Source: Bacteroidales bacterium (GTDB lineage Bacteria; Bacteroidota; Bacteroidia; Bacteroidales; Bacteroidaceae). From it: 14,603 nucleotides of DNA. The notes below the pieces were generated by a model that saw nothing but the letters and a program-made list of their open reading frames with translations, had not been told where the DNA came from and searched no databases. The number at the start of each line of letters is the position of its first letter. The stretch's first letter is position 1. Positions 1 to 7,104 of this stretch are shown piece after piece. The DNA lies in contig SFIS01000062.1 of the NCBI GenBank assembly GCA_004555245.1, forward strand, positions 1 through 14,603. The letters are read 5' to 3'. The position numbers and the translations under genes were made by a program.

Positions 1-7
1 AATTCGA

Positions 8-33
8 TTTTTCAGGATGCTGTTGCTGAAAAA
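8..33. other. small A/T-rich inverted repeat at left edge
   Basis: TTTTTCAG (8-15) and CTGAAAAA (26-33) form an 8-bp stem with a 10-nt loop. It could be the terminator of a gene that ends just left of the window, but no upstream gene is visible to test this. A second, weaker pair, ATACCC (53-58) and GGGTAT (84-89), lies further in. I see no coding region in 1-222. Confidence 0.3.
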
Positions 34-169
34 CAGACAGTTAGCCCTACGAATACCCCTAAAAATTGTTGAAAATAGTTGTCGGGTATCAAACTTGGGA
101 TAATATAAATGTAACATCGACGCCAAATAATCTTAACGTTCCTGTAATAAAGTTGTAAAACCATCCATG

Positions 170-177
170 TAATTTTG
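170..177 (+). promoter_or_regulatory. Bacteroidetes -7 box for the receptor-phosphatase operon
   Basis: TAATTTTG matches the Bacteroidetes primary sigma -7 consensus TAnnTTTG exactly and lies 45 bases upstream of the receptor start codon, giving a leader of about 40 nt. A good -33 TTTG is not evident at the usual distance. The box continues as TAATTTTGCAC, the same 11-mer found upstream of the susC-like and recombinase genes. Confidence 0.6.
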
Positions 178-222
178 CACCCGAAATCATAACCCCGTAC
201 ATCTACTTATTATATAACATAT

Positions 223-3027
223 ATGAAGAAAATCAGACGTAGCATTTTAGCGGTATTGTTATCCGCTTTTACAATGGGTGCAACAGCAGAAGTGTTGCCA
301 GAAGAGAACAGTTTCGGCATATTGACCGGGCGCATAACCGACAACGAGAGCCACACGTTGCCCGGCGCGACCGTATATGTTGAAGATTTGCACACAGGTG
401 TTACAAGTGATATTAACGGTTATTACACGCTTCCCAATCTGAAGCCTGGAACCTACACCCTCCGTATCTCATACGTTGGCTATTCTCCGATAACAAAGAA
501 GATAACAGTGACCAAGAGCCGTGTCATCGAGACCAACTTTGTGATGAACGAGGGCGTAGAGCTTCAGGAGGTTCAGGTAGAAGGCGCATTTGCAGGCCAG
601 CGCCGTGCTATGCAGATGCAGAAGAACAGCATGGGAGTCACTAACGTAGTCTCCGCCGATCAGGTCGGCAAGTTCCCTGATTCAAACATCGGCGACGCTC
701 TGAAGCGCATCAACGGCATTAATGTCCAGTACGACCAGGGCGAGGCACGTTTCGGCCAGGTTCGCGGCACAAGTGCCGACCTCACTTCCGTTACTGTCAA
801 CGGCAACCGTCTTCCTTCAGCCGAGGGCGACACCCGTAACGTTCAGCTCGACCTCATCCCTGCCGACATGATACAGACAATCGAGGTTAACAAGGTTGTC
901 ACGGCCGATATGGACGGCGATGCCATCGGCGGCGGCATCAATCTTGTAACGAAGAACTCTCCTTCTCGCCGCATCCTCAACTTCATGGGTTCTACGGGCT
1001 ACACATGGATCAGCGAGAAGCCGCAGTGGAACATTGGTGGTACGTGGGGCGAGCGTTTCTTCAACGGCAAGCTCGGTGTCATGGCCAGCGCATCATATCA
1101 GTATGCTCCGGGCGGTTCAGACAACACGGAGTTTGAATATGTCGAGAAGAAGGGCGAGATACAGCTGAAGGAGGCTCAGGTCCGCCAGTATTATGTGACG
1201 CGCGAGCGCCAGAGCTATTCTCTTTCTTTGGACTATAAGTTCAACCCTCTCCACAAGATATCTTTCAAGGGCATCTACAACCTCCGCAGCGACTGGGAGA
1301 ACCGCTACCGCATCAGCTACAAGAAGCTTAACTCTTCAGCAGAAGACCAGAGCGTAGTCATCCAGACTAAGGCCGGCAGCGACGACACCAAGTCGGCTCG
1401 TCTTGAACGCCAGCAGACGATGGACTTCACCCTCGACGGCGAGCATCAGCTTGGCAATCTTAAGATAGACTGGGCGTCAAGCTATTCGCGCGCCACGGAA
1501 GACCGTCCCAACGAGCGTTACATCGCTCTGAAGCTGAAAGGCAGCGACGCATTGGATTTCGGAGCCTCTTTCGTTGATGCAGGCGACCGCCAGCCCTATT
1601 CCACACTCGCCATCCCTGCATTCTCTGAGGCGAAATGGAAGATAGACGAGTTCTGCAATTCCGACCAGTCGATAAAGGAGAACGAGTGGAAAGAGCGCAT
1701 CAACTTCACGCTTCCTCTGATGAAAGGACTTTATTCCAACACCCTCAAGTTCGGATACAAATACACGTTGAAGGACAAAGAGCGCAACACCGCATACTAT
1801 GACTATACCGATGCGGCCGACAAGTACATCAGCGACTGGCAGTCGCACACCGTCAGCCAGATTCGCAGCGGCTTCATGCCCGGCAGCCAATATCCCATCG
1901 GAACATCGTTCGTTTCAAAGGAATATATGGGCGGTCTGGACTTCGACCGTGCCGACGGCAGCGAGGTTTATGAAGAAGAGGCAGGCAACTATAAAGCCAC
2001 CGAGCAGATTCATGCCGGCTATATTCGTTTCGACCAGCGTCTCGGCGAACGACTTGATGCGTCTCTTGGTCTCCGCATAGAGAACACCCACCTCAAGACA
2101 AGTGGTGTCAACTATGTGATGGACGAGGACGAGAAAGAATCTCTCACTCCTACCGGCGAGTTCACCAACTCCTACACCAATCTCCTCCCCAGTCTCTTGC
2201 TGAAATACCGTTTCAATGACGATGCCAACCTGCGCGCTTCGGTTACAAAAGCCCTCTCCCGTCCGAAGTATTCCGCACTCGTTGCCAACAAGAGCTTCAA
2301 CCTTGCCGACCAGGAGGCCACCATCGGCGATCCTAACATCCAGCCTACAACATCCTGGAACTTCGACCTCTCTGCCGACTACTATTTCGAGAGTGTAGGT
2401 CTTGTCAGCCTCGGTCTGTTCTACAAGGATGTCAAGAACGTCAACGTGGAGACTCTCGGCTATTATCTCGGTTCAGAGCTTGGTCTTGCCGGCAACAACG
2501 ATGAGTTTGAGGTTACCCAGAACATGAATGCCTACGATGCCCGTGTGTTCGGTGTCGAAGCTGCCTACCAGCGCGACTTCTCTTTCATCACTCCTTCTCT
2601 CCGTTGCCTCGGTTTCTACGGCAACTACACCTACACCCATTCCACGACGCGCAACTACAACCCGCGTCTCGGAATCCAGGAAGGTGACGACGTCAAGATG
2701 GCTGGTTCTCCGGAGCACACCGCCAACGCTTCTCTCTATTTCGAGAAGAACGGCATCAACATCCGCCTCTCGTACAACTTCGCTTCCAGCTTCGTCGATA
2801 TGATGAACACGGGCAGCCGTGAGCTCGACCGCTACTATGACAAGGTAAACTATCTCGACCTCAACGCCTCTTATACATGGGGCAAGCGCACACGCTTCAC
2901 ATTCTTCGCCGAGGCGAACAACCTTCTCAACCAGCCACTACGCTACTATCAGGGTCAGAAAGACAGGACGATGCAGGTTGAATACTATGGCGTGAAGGTT
3001 ACCGCCGGCTTCAAGATCAACCTCTAA
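223..3027 (+). CDS. TonB-dependent outer-membrane receptor (TonB-Xanth-Caul-like)
   Basis: This 934-residue protein is an outer-membrane active-transport channel driven by TonB. A signal peptide covers about residues 1-22 (cleavage probably after ATA). A carboxypeptidase-regulatory-like beta-sandwich follows at about 33-108 (GxITDxxxxxLPGATV, then SDINGYYTLPNLKPGTY and VGY). A TonB-box-like stretch, EVQVEGA, sits near 115. The plug spans about 130-245 and includes NIGDALKRINGINV and GDAIGGGINLVTK. The rest is a beta-barrel with many aromatic strands, ending VTAGFKINL. Plug and overall build resemble the TIGR01782 class rather than SusC: the SusC signature and long extracellular insertions are missing, and no SusD partner follows. 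A phosphatase gene starts 27 bases downstream on the same strand, so the pair is probably cotranscribed from the -7 box at 170. The substrate cannot be read from sequence; a phosphate-containing ligand or its product is an inference from the neighbour. Confidence 0.93.
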   Translation: MKKIRRSILAVLLSAFTMGATAEVLPEENSFGILTGRITDNESHTLPGATVYVEDLHTGVTSDINGYYTLPNLKPGTYTLRISYVGYSPITKKITVTKSRVIETNFVMNEGVELQEVQVEGAFAGQRRAMQMQKNSMGVTNVVSADQVGKFPDSNIGDALKRINGINVQYDQGEARFGQVRGTSADLTSVTVNGNRLPSAEGDTRNVQLDLIPADMIQTIEVNKVVTADMDGDAIGGGINLVTKNSPSRRILNFMGSTGYTWISEKPQWNIGGTWGERFFNGKLGVMASASYQYAPGGSDNTEFEYVEKKGEIQLKEAQVRQYYVTRERQSYSLSLDYKFNPLHKISFKGIYNLRSDWENRYRISYKKLNSSAEDQSVVIQTKAGSDDTKSARLERQQTMDFTLDGEHQLGNLKIDWASSYSRATEDRPNERYIALKLKGSDALDFGASFVDAGDRQPYSTLAIPAFSEAKWKIDEFCNSDQSIKENEWKERINFTLPLMKGLYSNTLKFGYKYTLKDKERNTAYYDYTDAADKYISDWQSHTVSQIRSGFMPGSQYPIGTSFVSKEYMGGLDFDRADGSEVYEEEAGNYKATEQIHAGYIRFDQRLGERLDASLGLRIENTHLKTSGVNYVMDEDEKESLTPTGEFTNSYTNLLPSLLLKYRFNDDANLRASVTKALSRPKYSALVANKSFNLADQEATIGDPNIQPTTSWNFDLSADYYFESVGLVSLGLFYKDVKNVNVETLGYYLGSELGLAGNNDEFEVTQNMNAYDARVFGVEAAYQRDFSFITPSLRCLGFYGNYTYTHSTTRNYNPRLGIQEGDDVKMAGSPEHTANASLYFEKNGINIRLSYNFASSFVDMMNTGSRELDRYYDKVNYLDLNASYTWGKRTRFTFFAEANNLLNQPLRYYQGQKDRTMQVEYYGVKVTAGFKINL

Positions 3028-3054
3028 TCAGACAACATAAACGCAGTAAAAGAC

Positions 3055-4041
3055 ATGAACAATCAGACAGTATATAATCATACCCTTCGCCGCAGCCTGA
3101 CAGCCCTCGTCGCCACAACAGCCCTCGCACTGCTTTTCGCGATGTCATCCCGTGCCCAGACTGCCGCCCAATGGGAGAATCTGAAAGGCGACATCAGTGT
3201 TTTCATGGCAAACGACCTCGGCCGCAACGGTTATTACGAGCAGCGTCCCATCGCCCGTCTGATGGGCGAGATGGCAGAAGTCATCGGTCCGGAGTGTGTC
3301 GTTGCAGCAGGCGACATACATCATTTCAACGGTGTAGCCTCCACGTCCGACCCGTTGTGGATGACGAACTTCGAGAGCATCTACGACCATCCGGAGTTGA
3401 TGATTGACTGGTTTCCTGTCCTTGGCAACCACGAATACCGCGGCAATACGCAGGCCTTCCTGGACTATTCTAAGGTCAGCCGCCGTTGGATGTCAGGCAG
3501 CCGTTATTTCTCCCGCAGTTTCACAGACGATGATTCAAAGGCCTCACTTCGTGTCGTGTTTATCGACACCACACCCATCATCAGCCGCTACCGTACCGAC
3601 ACCGCCGTGTATCCCGATGCCGTGCATCAGGATTACGAGGCACAACTGGCATGGCTTGATTCCACGCTCACCGCAGCCACCGAGGATTGGGTTGTTGTAG
3701 TAGGCCATCATCCTGTCTATGCCCAGACGAGCAAGTCAGACACCGAGCGCACCGACATGCAGCAGCGTCTTCTGCCCATTCTCCGCCGCCATCCCAATGT
3801 GTCCGTCTATGCCTGCGGCCATATCCACAACTTCCAGCACATCAGGATGCCGGGCGACGCGATAGACTATGTTGTCAACTCTTCTGCCTCTCTCGCACGC
3901 AAGGTGAAGCCCACGACAGGCACGGTTTTCTGCTCTCCCGCTCCGGGCTTCTCGGTCATCAGCGTCACCAAAGACACCCTTGCCCTGTATATGATTGACA
4001 ACACCGGCACTGTCATACACGAAGTGAAGAAGACACACTGA
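3055..4041 (+). CDS. secreted ACP5-like metallophosphatase (purple acid phosphatase family)
   Basis: The 328-residue protein is a calcineurin-fold phosphomonoesterase most like the animal tartrate-resistant acid phosphatase ACP5. A signal peptide ends near A34 (SRA|Q). The metal-binding motifs occur in order: DLG (54-56), GDIHH (86-90), GNHE (124-127), GHHP (217-220) and CGHIH (254-258). Other ACP5-like landmarks are YSKVSRRW after GNHE, FIDTTP near 169, and WLDSTL before GHHP. In purple acid phosphatases the second motif is GDxxY, whose tyrosine binds Fe(III); here that position is His90. The enzyme may therefore use a different metal pair and lack the purple charge-transfer colour. It lies 27 bases after the receptor gene, apparently in one operon, and would act in the periplasm or outside the cell, freeing phosphate from an organic ester. 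The family call is strong; the natural substrate is unknown. Confidence 0.92.
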   Translation: MNNQTVYNHTLRRSLTALVATTALALLFAMSSRAQTAAQWENLKGDISVFMANDLGRNGYYEQRPIARLMGEMAEVIGPECVVAAGDIHHFNGVASTSDPLWMTNFESIYDHPELMIDWFPVLGNHEYRGNTQAFLDYSKVSRRWMSGSRYFSRSFTDDDSKASLRVVFIDTTPIISRYRTDTAVYPDAVHQDYEAQLAWLDSTLTAATEDWVVVVGHHPVYAQTSKSDTERTDMQQRLLPILRRHPNVSVYACGHIHNFQHIRMPGDAIDYVVNSSASLARKVKPTTGTVFCSPAPGFSVISVTKDTLALYMIDNTGTVIHEVKKTH

Positions 4042-4076
4042 CACTCCCGGATGTAATAGGATGAATATAACGAATG

Positions 4077-4107
4077 AAGGTGCAGCCTTGTGAAAGAGCT
4101 GTACCTT
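4077..4107 (+). terminator. possible terminator of the receptor-phosphatase operon
   Basis: AAGGTGCAGC (4077-4086) pairs with GCTGTACCTT (4098-4107) over 10 positions with one G-U type pair, leaving an 11-nt loop. It lies 35 bases past the phosphatase stop and is followed by the moderately T-rich TCATTGTTG. The U tract is imperfect, so this is a weak intrinsic terminator candidate. Confidence 0.4.
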
Positions 4108-4149
4108 TCATTGTTGTACGCTGACCGTAGCGACAACCTTAATGATTCT

Positions 4150-4179
4150 TTACGACAATATTTTTTACGACAATATTCT
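4150..4179 (+). repeat. 15-bp tandem repeat, two copies plus a partial third
   Basis: TTACGACAATATTTT (4150-4164) is followed directly by TTACGACAATATTCT (4165-4179), one difference in 15. A degenerate third copy, TTCACGACAACAGAG, starts at 4180 and leads into the GACAAC array. It lies between the two convergent genes and I see no coding signal in it. Confidence 0.7.
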
Positions 4180-4184
4180 TTCAC

Positions 4185-4301
4185 GACAACAGAGACAACA
4201 TTGACAACAAGGGATAATGAACAGATGTCACGAGGTGACATTACAACAGGGACAACATCCTCTCTACCATAGAGAATGTTGTCCCCGTTGTCTCTGTTGT
4301 C
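4185..4301. repeat. phased GACAAC repeats forming two competing hairpins
   Basis: GACAAC occurs at 4185, 4194 and 4203, exactly 9 bases apart, and once more at 4251. Its reverse complement GTTGTC occurs at 4278, 4287 and 4296, again 9 apart. The left block (4185-4208) pairs with the right block (4278-4301) at 21 of 24 positions. The inner block 4243-4266 pairs with 4270-4291 as a 21-bp stem (6, 10 and 5 bp, with a two-base bulge and one mismatch) and a 3-nt loop. The two stems share the right arm, so only one can form at a time. Neither side has an immediate U tract, so it is not a standard terminator. With the neighbouring repeats it fills most of the 317-base gap between the convergent genes. 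Confidence 0.75.
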
Positions 4302-4339
4302 ATCAAAAAAACACTGATGTTATAGTCAAAACAATGAGG

Positions 4340-4369
4340 TTGCCAGATGAAGGGATGATTATCTGGCAA
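4340..4369 (-). terminator. intrinsic terminator overlapping the protease stop codon
   Basis: TTGCCAGAT (4340-4348) and ATCTGGCAA (4361-4369) form a perfect 9-bp stem with a 12-nt loop. Read on the minus strand, the stem starts inside the last codons of the C10 protease gene, encloses its TAA, and is followed by CCTCATTGTTTTG. This fits a compact terminator for the protease transcript. Confidence 0.55.
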
Positions 4370-6035
4370 TCATCTTGCGCACTTTGTTTCCCTGCTTCAC
4401 GATGACGATTCTGCGTGACGAGGGCGAATCGATGCGCTGTCCGGAGACGGAATAGTATTCCGTCATAGCGGCGTTGCCGTCAGCCTTGACGTTTCCGATT
4501 GCAGTTACAGTAGGCTCTTTGTCAATCTTCACCTTCCCGTCAGCCACTACGGCGCGCAGATAGTTGTTCATCGCTCCGCCCTCGACTCTCGGTTCTATAA
4601 AGTTGCCGTTGCTTTTGAAGAACATCCTGATGATGTATTCTCCGTTTTCCGTTGCCGCCGGAATTGTGCAGATGAAATCATTGATATCGGTTTTATAGAA
4701 CGCTTTAAGAGTCACTGAGGTATTCATCTTTTGTATCTTTTCAATAAAAGTACCGTCAGTCTTGTACAGCCCAATACCGTACTGCCATTTTGCATTAGTA
4801 GGATTGTAGTTCCCGATACTCTTCATGCTGATTGTAAACGATGTTCCAAGATTCACTTCCTTCGTTTCTGTTGTCATAGGAGCCATGAAAGGAACCGGTA
4901 TATATTCGCTGTCGATGCCGTCCCTGTTCGGCACGATGCCACAGATGGCAGTTTGATTTTCTGTGAAAGCGTATGCTCCGGGGTCAAGTCTGAAGAGGTC
5001 GAAGAATCCGTTGGCCTCGCCACCCCATCCCCAGTTGACATGCACCATGTTTGTCTCGTATCCCGAGAGCACGAAGGCGTGTCCCGCAGCGTCACCTCCG
5101 CCTCCAGACGGTGATGCGCCGCTGAACAGTACAGGTTTCCCAGCCGCTATCTCTCCCAGAATCTTTTCTGTCCATTCGTCTTTTGTCGCATAGAATTCAG
5201 GCTTGTCCATAGAGATCGTCGAGTTCTTGTAGCCGAAATAGTTCATCATTGCGTATGCCTCATCAACGTCATACGCACCGCTGCCATTAGGTCCGTATGT
5301 CATTTTCGCACCTATGCCGCAGTCGTATATCAGTTTTGCTACTGCCTCCGCCGCCGCTTCGTCGTTGTTCAGTTCTGTTGTAGTGTTTTTCATCGCTTCC
5401 CACCTGTATTCGCTTTGCGAGAAATCTACTTCCAGAGCCTTTCCGTTGTATGTTGTGAATGATGAGCCAGTACCCGTCTTCGGCCACTCGTGATATTTCA
5501 TCACCTGTGCCATCGCCACCGCGATACATCCGGCCGGGCAGTTGTCGGGGCAGTATTTGTTATAGGGAGCCGGCTGGTTCCATTCTGTCTTCACCAGGGG
5601 TTCCACGCGTTCCGGTCGTGCTGACGTTGCAAGTGGGGTGTTGTATTGCGCATCCTTCTTTCCGGTTCTGACGTCCTCTACGTATTCTGCATACGAATCG
5701 AGGAATAATCTCATGGCGTCAGGCATCATGCTGCCTTCGATATGCCCTGCTGTCGAGTAGCCGACGATGGCAGGCAGTCTGTCCTCTGCCGACACTATGG
5801 CATATCCTTTCCCGTCGGCAGAGTTGTAAATGTAGAATGCCGGCTCTGCCGTTTCTCTTTCTGCCGTTCGTGTGACGGCAAAAGGATTGCACAGCACCAT
5901 TTCCGTCTTTATTTTCCGTTTCCCGTTCAGGAATTCAGCCGCTATTTGTCTTGCCTCAGTCTCGCTGATGCCCTTTGCCGTTGCTGCCAATGCCGGTAAG
6001 AGAGCGGCACAAAGAAGAAAAAAGCATTTTCTCAT
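4359..6035 (-). CDS. secreted C10 cysteine protease (streptopain/interpain-like)
   Basis: The 558-residue protein is a papain-fold protease of MEROPS family C10, like streptococcal SpeB and Prevotella interpain A. A signal peptide covers about 1-20. Residues 23-145 look like the Spi-type inhibitory propeptide (ETEARQIAAEFLNGK, PAFYIYNSADGKGYAIVSAEDR, LPAIVGYS). The catalytic cysteine is probably C170 in GCIAVAMAQVMKYHEWP, the histidine H319 in AGHAFVLSGY, and the supporting Asn/Trp are in HVNWGWGG (332-339). After about 375 comes a beta-rich domain, then a tail (YYSVSGQRID through VIVKQGNKVRKMIAR) resembling type 9 secretion signals, which suggests export by that route. The gene follows the SusC/D operon on the same strand but past a strong terminator at 6070-6097, so it may have its own promoter, although I see no good -7 box in 6036-6069. 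All catalytic residues are present; it should be active after propeptide removal. Confidence 0.94.
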   Translation of the reverse strand: MRKCFFLLCAALLPALAATAKGISETEARQIAAEFLNGKRKIKTEMVLCNPFAVTRTAERETAEPAFYIYNSADGKGYAIVSAEDRLPAIVGYSTAGHIEGSMMPDAMRLFLDSYAEYVEDVRTGKKDAQYNTPLATSARPERVEPLVKTEWNQPAPYNKYCPDNCPAGCIAVAMAQVMKYHEWPKTGTGSSFTTYNGKALEVDFSQSEYRWEAMKNTTTELNNDEAAAEAVAKLIYDCGIGAKMTYGPNGSGAYDVDEAYAMMNYFGYKNSTISMDKPEFYATKDEWTEKILGEIAAGKPVLFSGASPSGGGGDAAGHAFVLSGYETNMVHVNWGWGGEANGFFDLFRLDPGAYAFTENQTAICGIVPNRDGIDSEYIPVPFMAPMTTETKEVNLGTSFTISMKSIGNYNPTNAKWQYGIGLYKTDGTFIEKIQKMNTSVTLKAFYKTDINDFICTIPAATENGEYIIRMFFKSNGNFIEPRVEGGAMNNYLRAVVADGKVKIDKEPTVTAIGNVKADGNAAMTEYYSVSGQRIDSPSSRRIVIVKQGNKVRKMIAR

Positions 6036-6069
6036 AATCTTGTAATATTATAGTTTCAGAATAAGACAA

Positions 6070-6097
6070 GAGGGATGGCACGCTGATGCCATCCCTC
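6070..6097 (-). terminator. strong terminator after the SusC/SusD operon
   Basis: GAGGGATGGCA (6070-6080) and TGCCATCCCTC (6087-6097) form a perfect, GC-rich 11-bp stem with a 6-nt loop. It lies 47 bases past the stop of the last operon gene. On the minus strand the stem is followed by TTGTCTTATTCT. It separates the transporter operon from the protease gene, though partial read-through is possible. Confidence 0.75.
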
Positions 6098-6144
6098 ATT
6101 GTTTATCTTACAGAGAGGACGGTCTCCGCTCTGTTTGTTTGTTC

Positions 6145-7056
6145 TTAAATACCTAATTTACCTGCGAGGTCGAATCCAGGGAATGCAACAAGATACTGCT
6201 GCAGTCCCCATCCGCCTATACCGTCCATATAGGTGTAAGGCATAAGGTTGAAGTAGAGGATGTTGCCCTCTTTGTCCGTGTAGCACTTGCTTTGTGCGTC
6301 ATCTCCTGCGAAGCTTGCGTTCAGAGCAGACGGGAGGTAGCATTTCACCTCAGCGCCGTACGAGGGGTGTATGGTGTTGATGCTGAACCATTCGTCCCAG
6401 ACCACGTTTCCTGTTTTAGTGACGCTGAAGACATACCATGGCTGGTAGCCTGAAGGTGCAGCGCCGGCAGAAGAGACGAAATCGTCAGTATAGATATTCT
6501 CTACGCGGAACATTGCCGGTTTGTCGTCGCGCTGTTGAATCTCCACTTCCGCCCAGAACGTTCCGTAGAGGAATGTGTTTATCCACTGTCCCTTTCCGAG
6601 GCTGTTCCACTTCACGCGCACGAACTTGTATGTGAACGTCTTTTTCGTCGCAGCCTTGTAAGGATTAATCACCTCGTCGTCGAGAGCCACTTCCAGAGCG
6701 TATGTCTTTCCGACATCAGCCTTGTTGAAAGTAGCCTTTACCGTAGCTTCCTTCTCCCCGGCGGCGAACTCCACTGTTGCAGGAACTTCAAAGATACCGT
6801 CAGTGTTTGACAGCTGTGTCAGTTTGTACGAAGCGGCAGCGTCACCTTTTTCGCGTGTGACGGTGAATGTAACCTCAGTCGGGTCTGCAGGGTCAAGTTC
6901 TACCGACTTGCCGGTTTCCTCAGCGACGAAAGAGAGTGCTGGGCAGTCTCCACTTACCGGTGCTCCCGGTGTGTAGTCGTCGTCGTCGCTACAAGCACTC
7001 ATTGCAAATCCGAGTGTTGCAATGCCTGCGAGCAAGAATAGTTTATTGAGTTTCAT
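6145..7056 (-). CDS. surface-exposed lipoprotein of a SusC/SusD operon
   Basis: This 303-residue lipoprotein starts at the ATG giving MKLNKLFLL; an in-frame start 14 codons upstream would put extra residues ahead of the signal peptide and is unlikely. The lipobox is MSAC with Cys22, followed directly by SDDDD, the type of acidic signal known to send Bacteroides lipoproteins to the cell surface. Residues about 30-145 look like a Calx-beta or immunoglobulin-like repeat (EVTFTVTREKG, then VEFAAGEKEATVKATF). The rest starts WNSLGKGQWINTF and carries VEIQQRDDKPAMFRVENIY, a pattern seen in uncharacterised Bacteroidetes lipoproteins. It begins 48 bases after the susD-like stop and is the last gene before the terminator, the place usually held by SusE/F-like substrate-binding proteins. 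A ligand-capture role is inferred; no catalytic motif is visible. Confidence 0.85.
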   Translation of the reverse strand: MKLNKLFLLAGIATLGFAMSACSDDDDYTPGAPVSGDCPALSFVAEETGKSVELDPADPTEVTFTVTREKGDAAASYKLTQLSNTDGIFEVPATVEFAAGEKEATVKATFNKADVGKTYALEVALDDEVINPYKAATKKTFTYKFVRVKWNSLGKGQWINTFLYGTFWAEVEIQQRDDKPAMFRVENIYTDDFVSSAGAAPSGYQPWYVFSVTKTGNVVWDEWFSINTIHPSYGAEVKCYLPSALNASFAGDDAQSKCYTDKEGNILYFNLMPYTYMDGIGGWGLQQYLVAFPGFDLAGKLGI

Positions 7057-7104
7057 ATTGTTTATGCTATGTTTGAAAATGTTTGTTATAGAAGCCAACT
7101 GCTA

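Noticed and set aside
1477..1890. 137-residue minus-strand frame inside the TonB receptor gene
   Set aside because: Antisense shadow of a clear receptor barrel; no domain or start signal.
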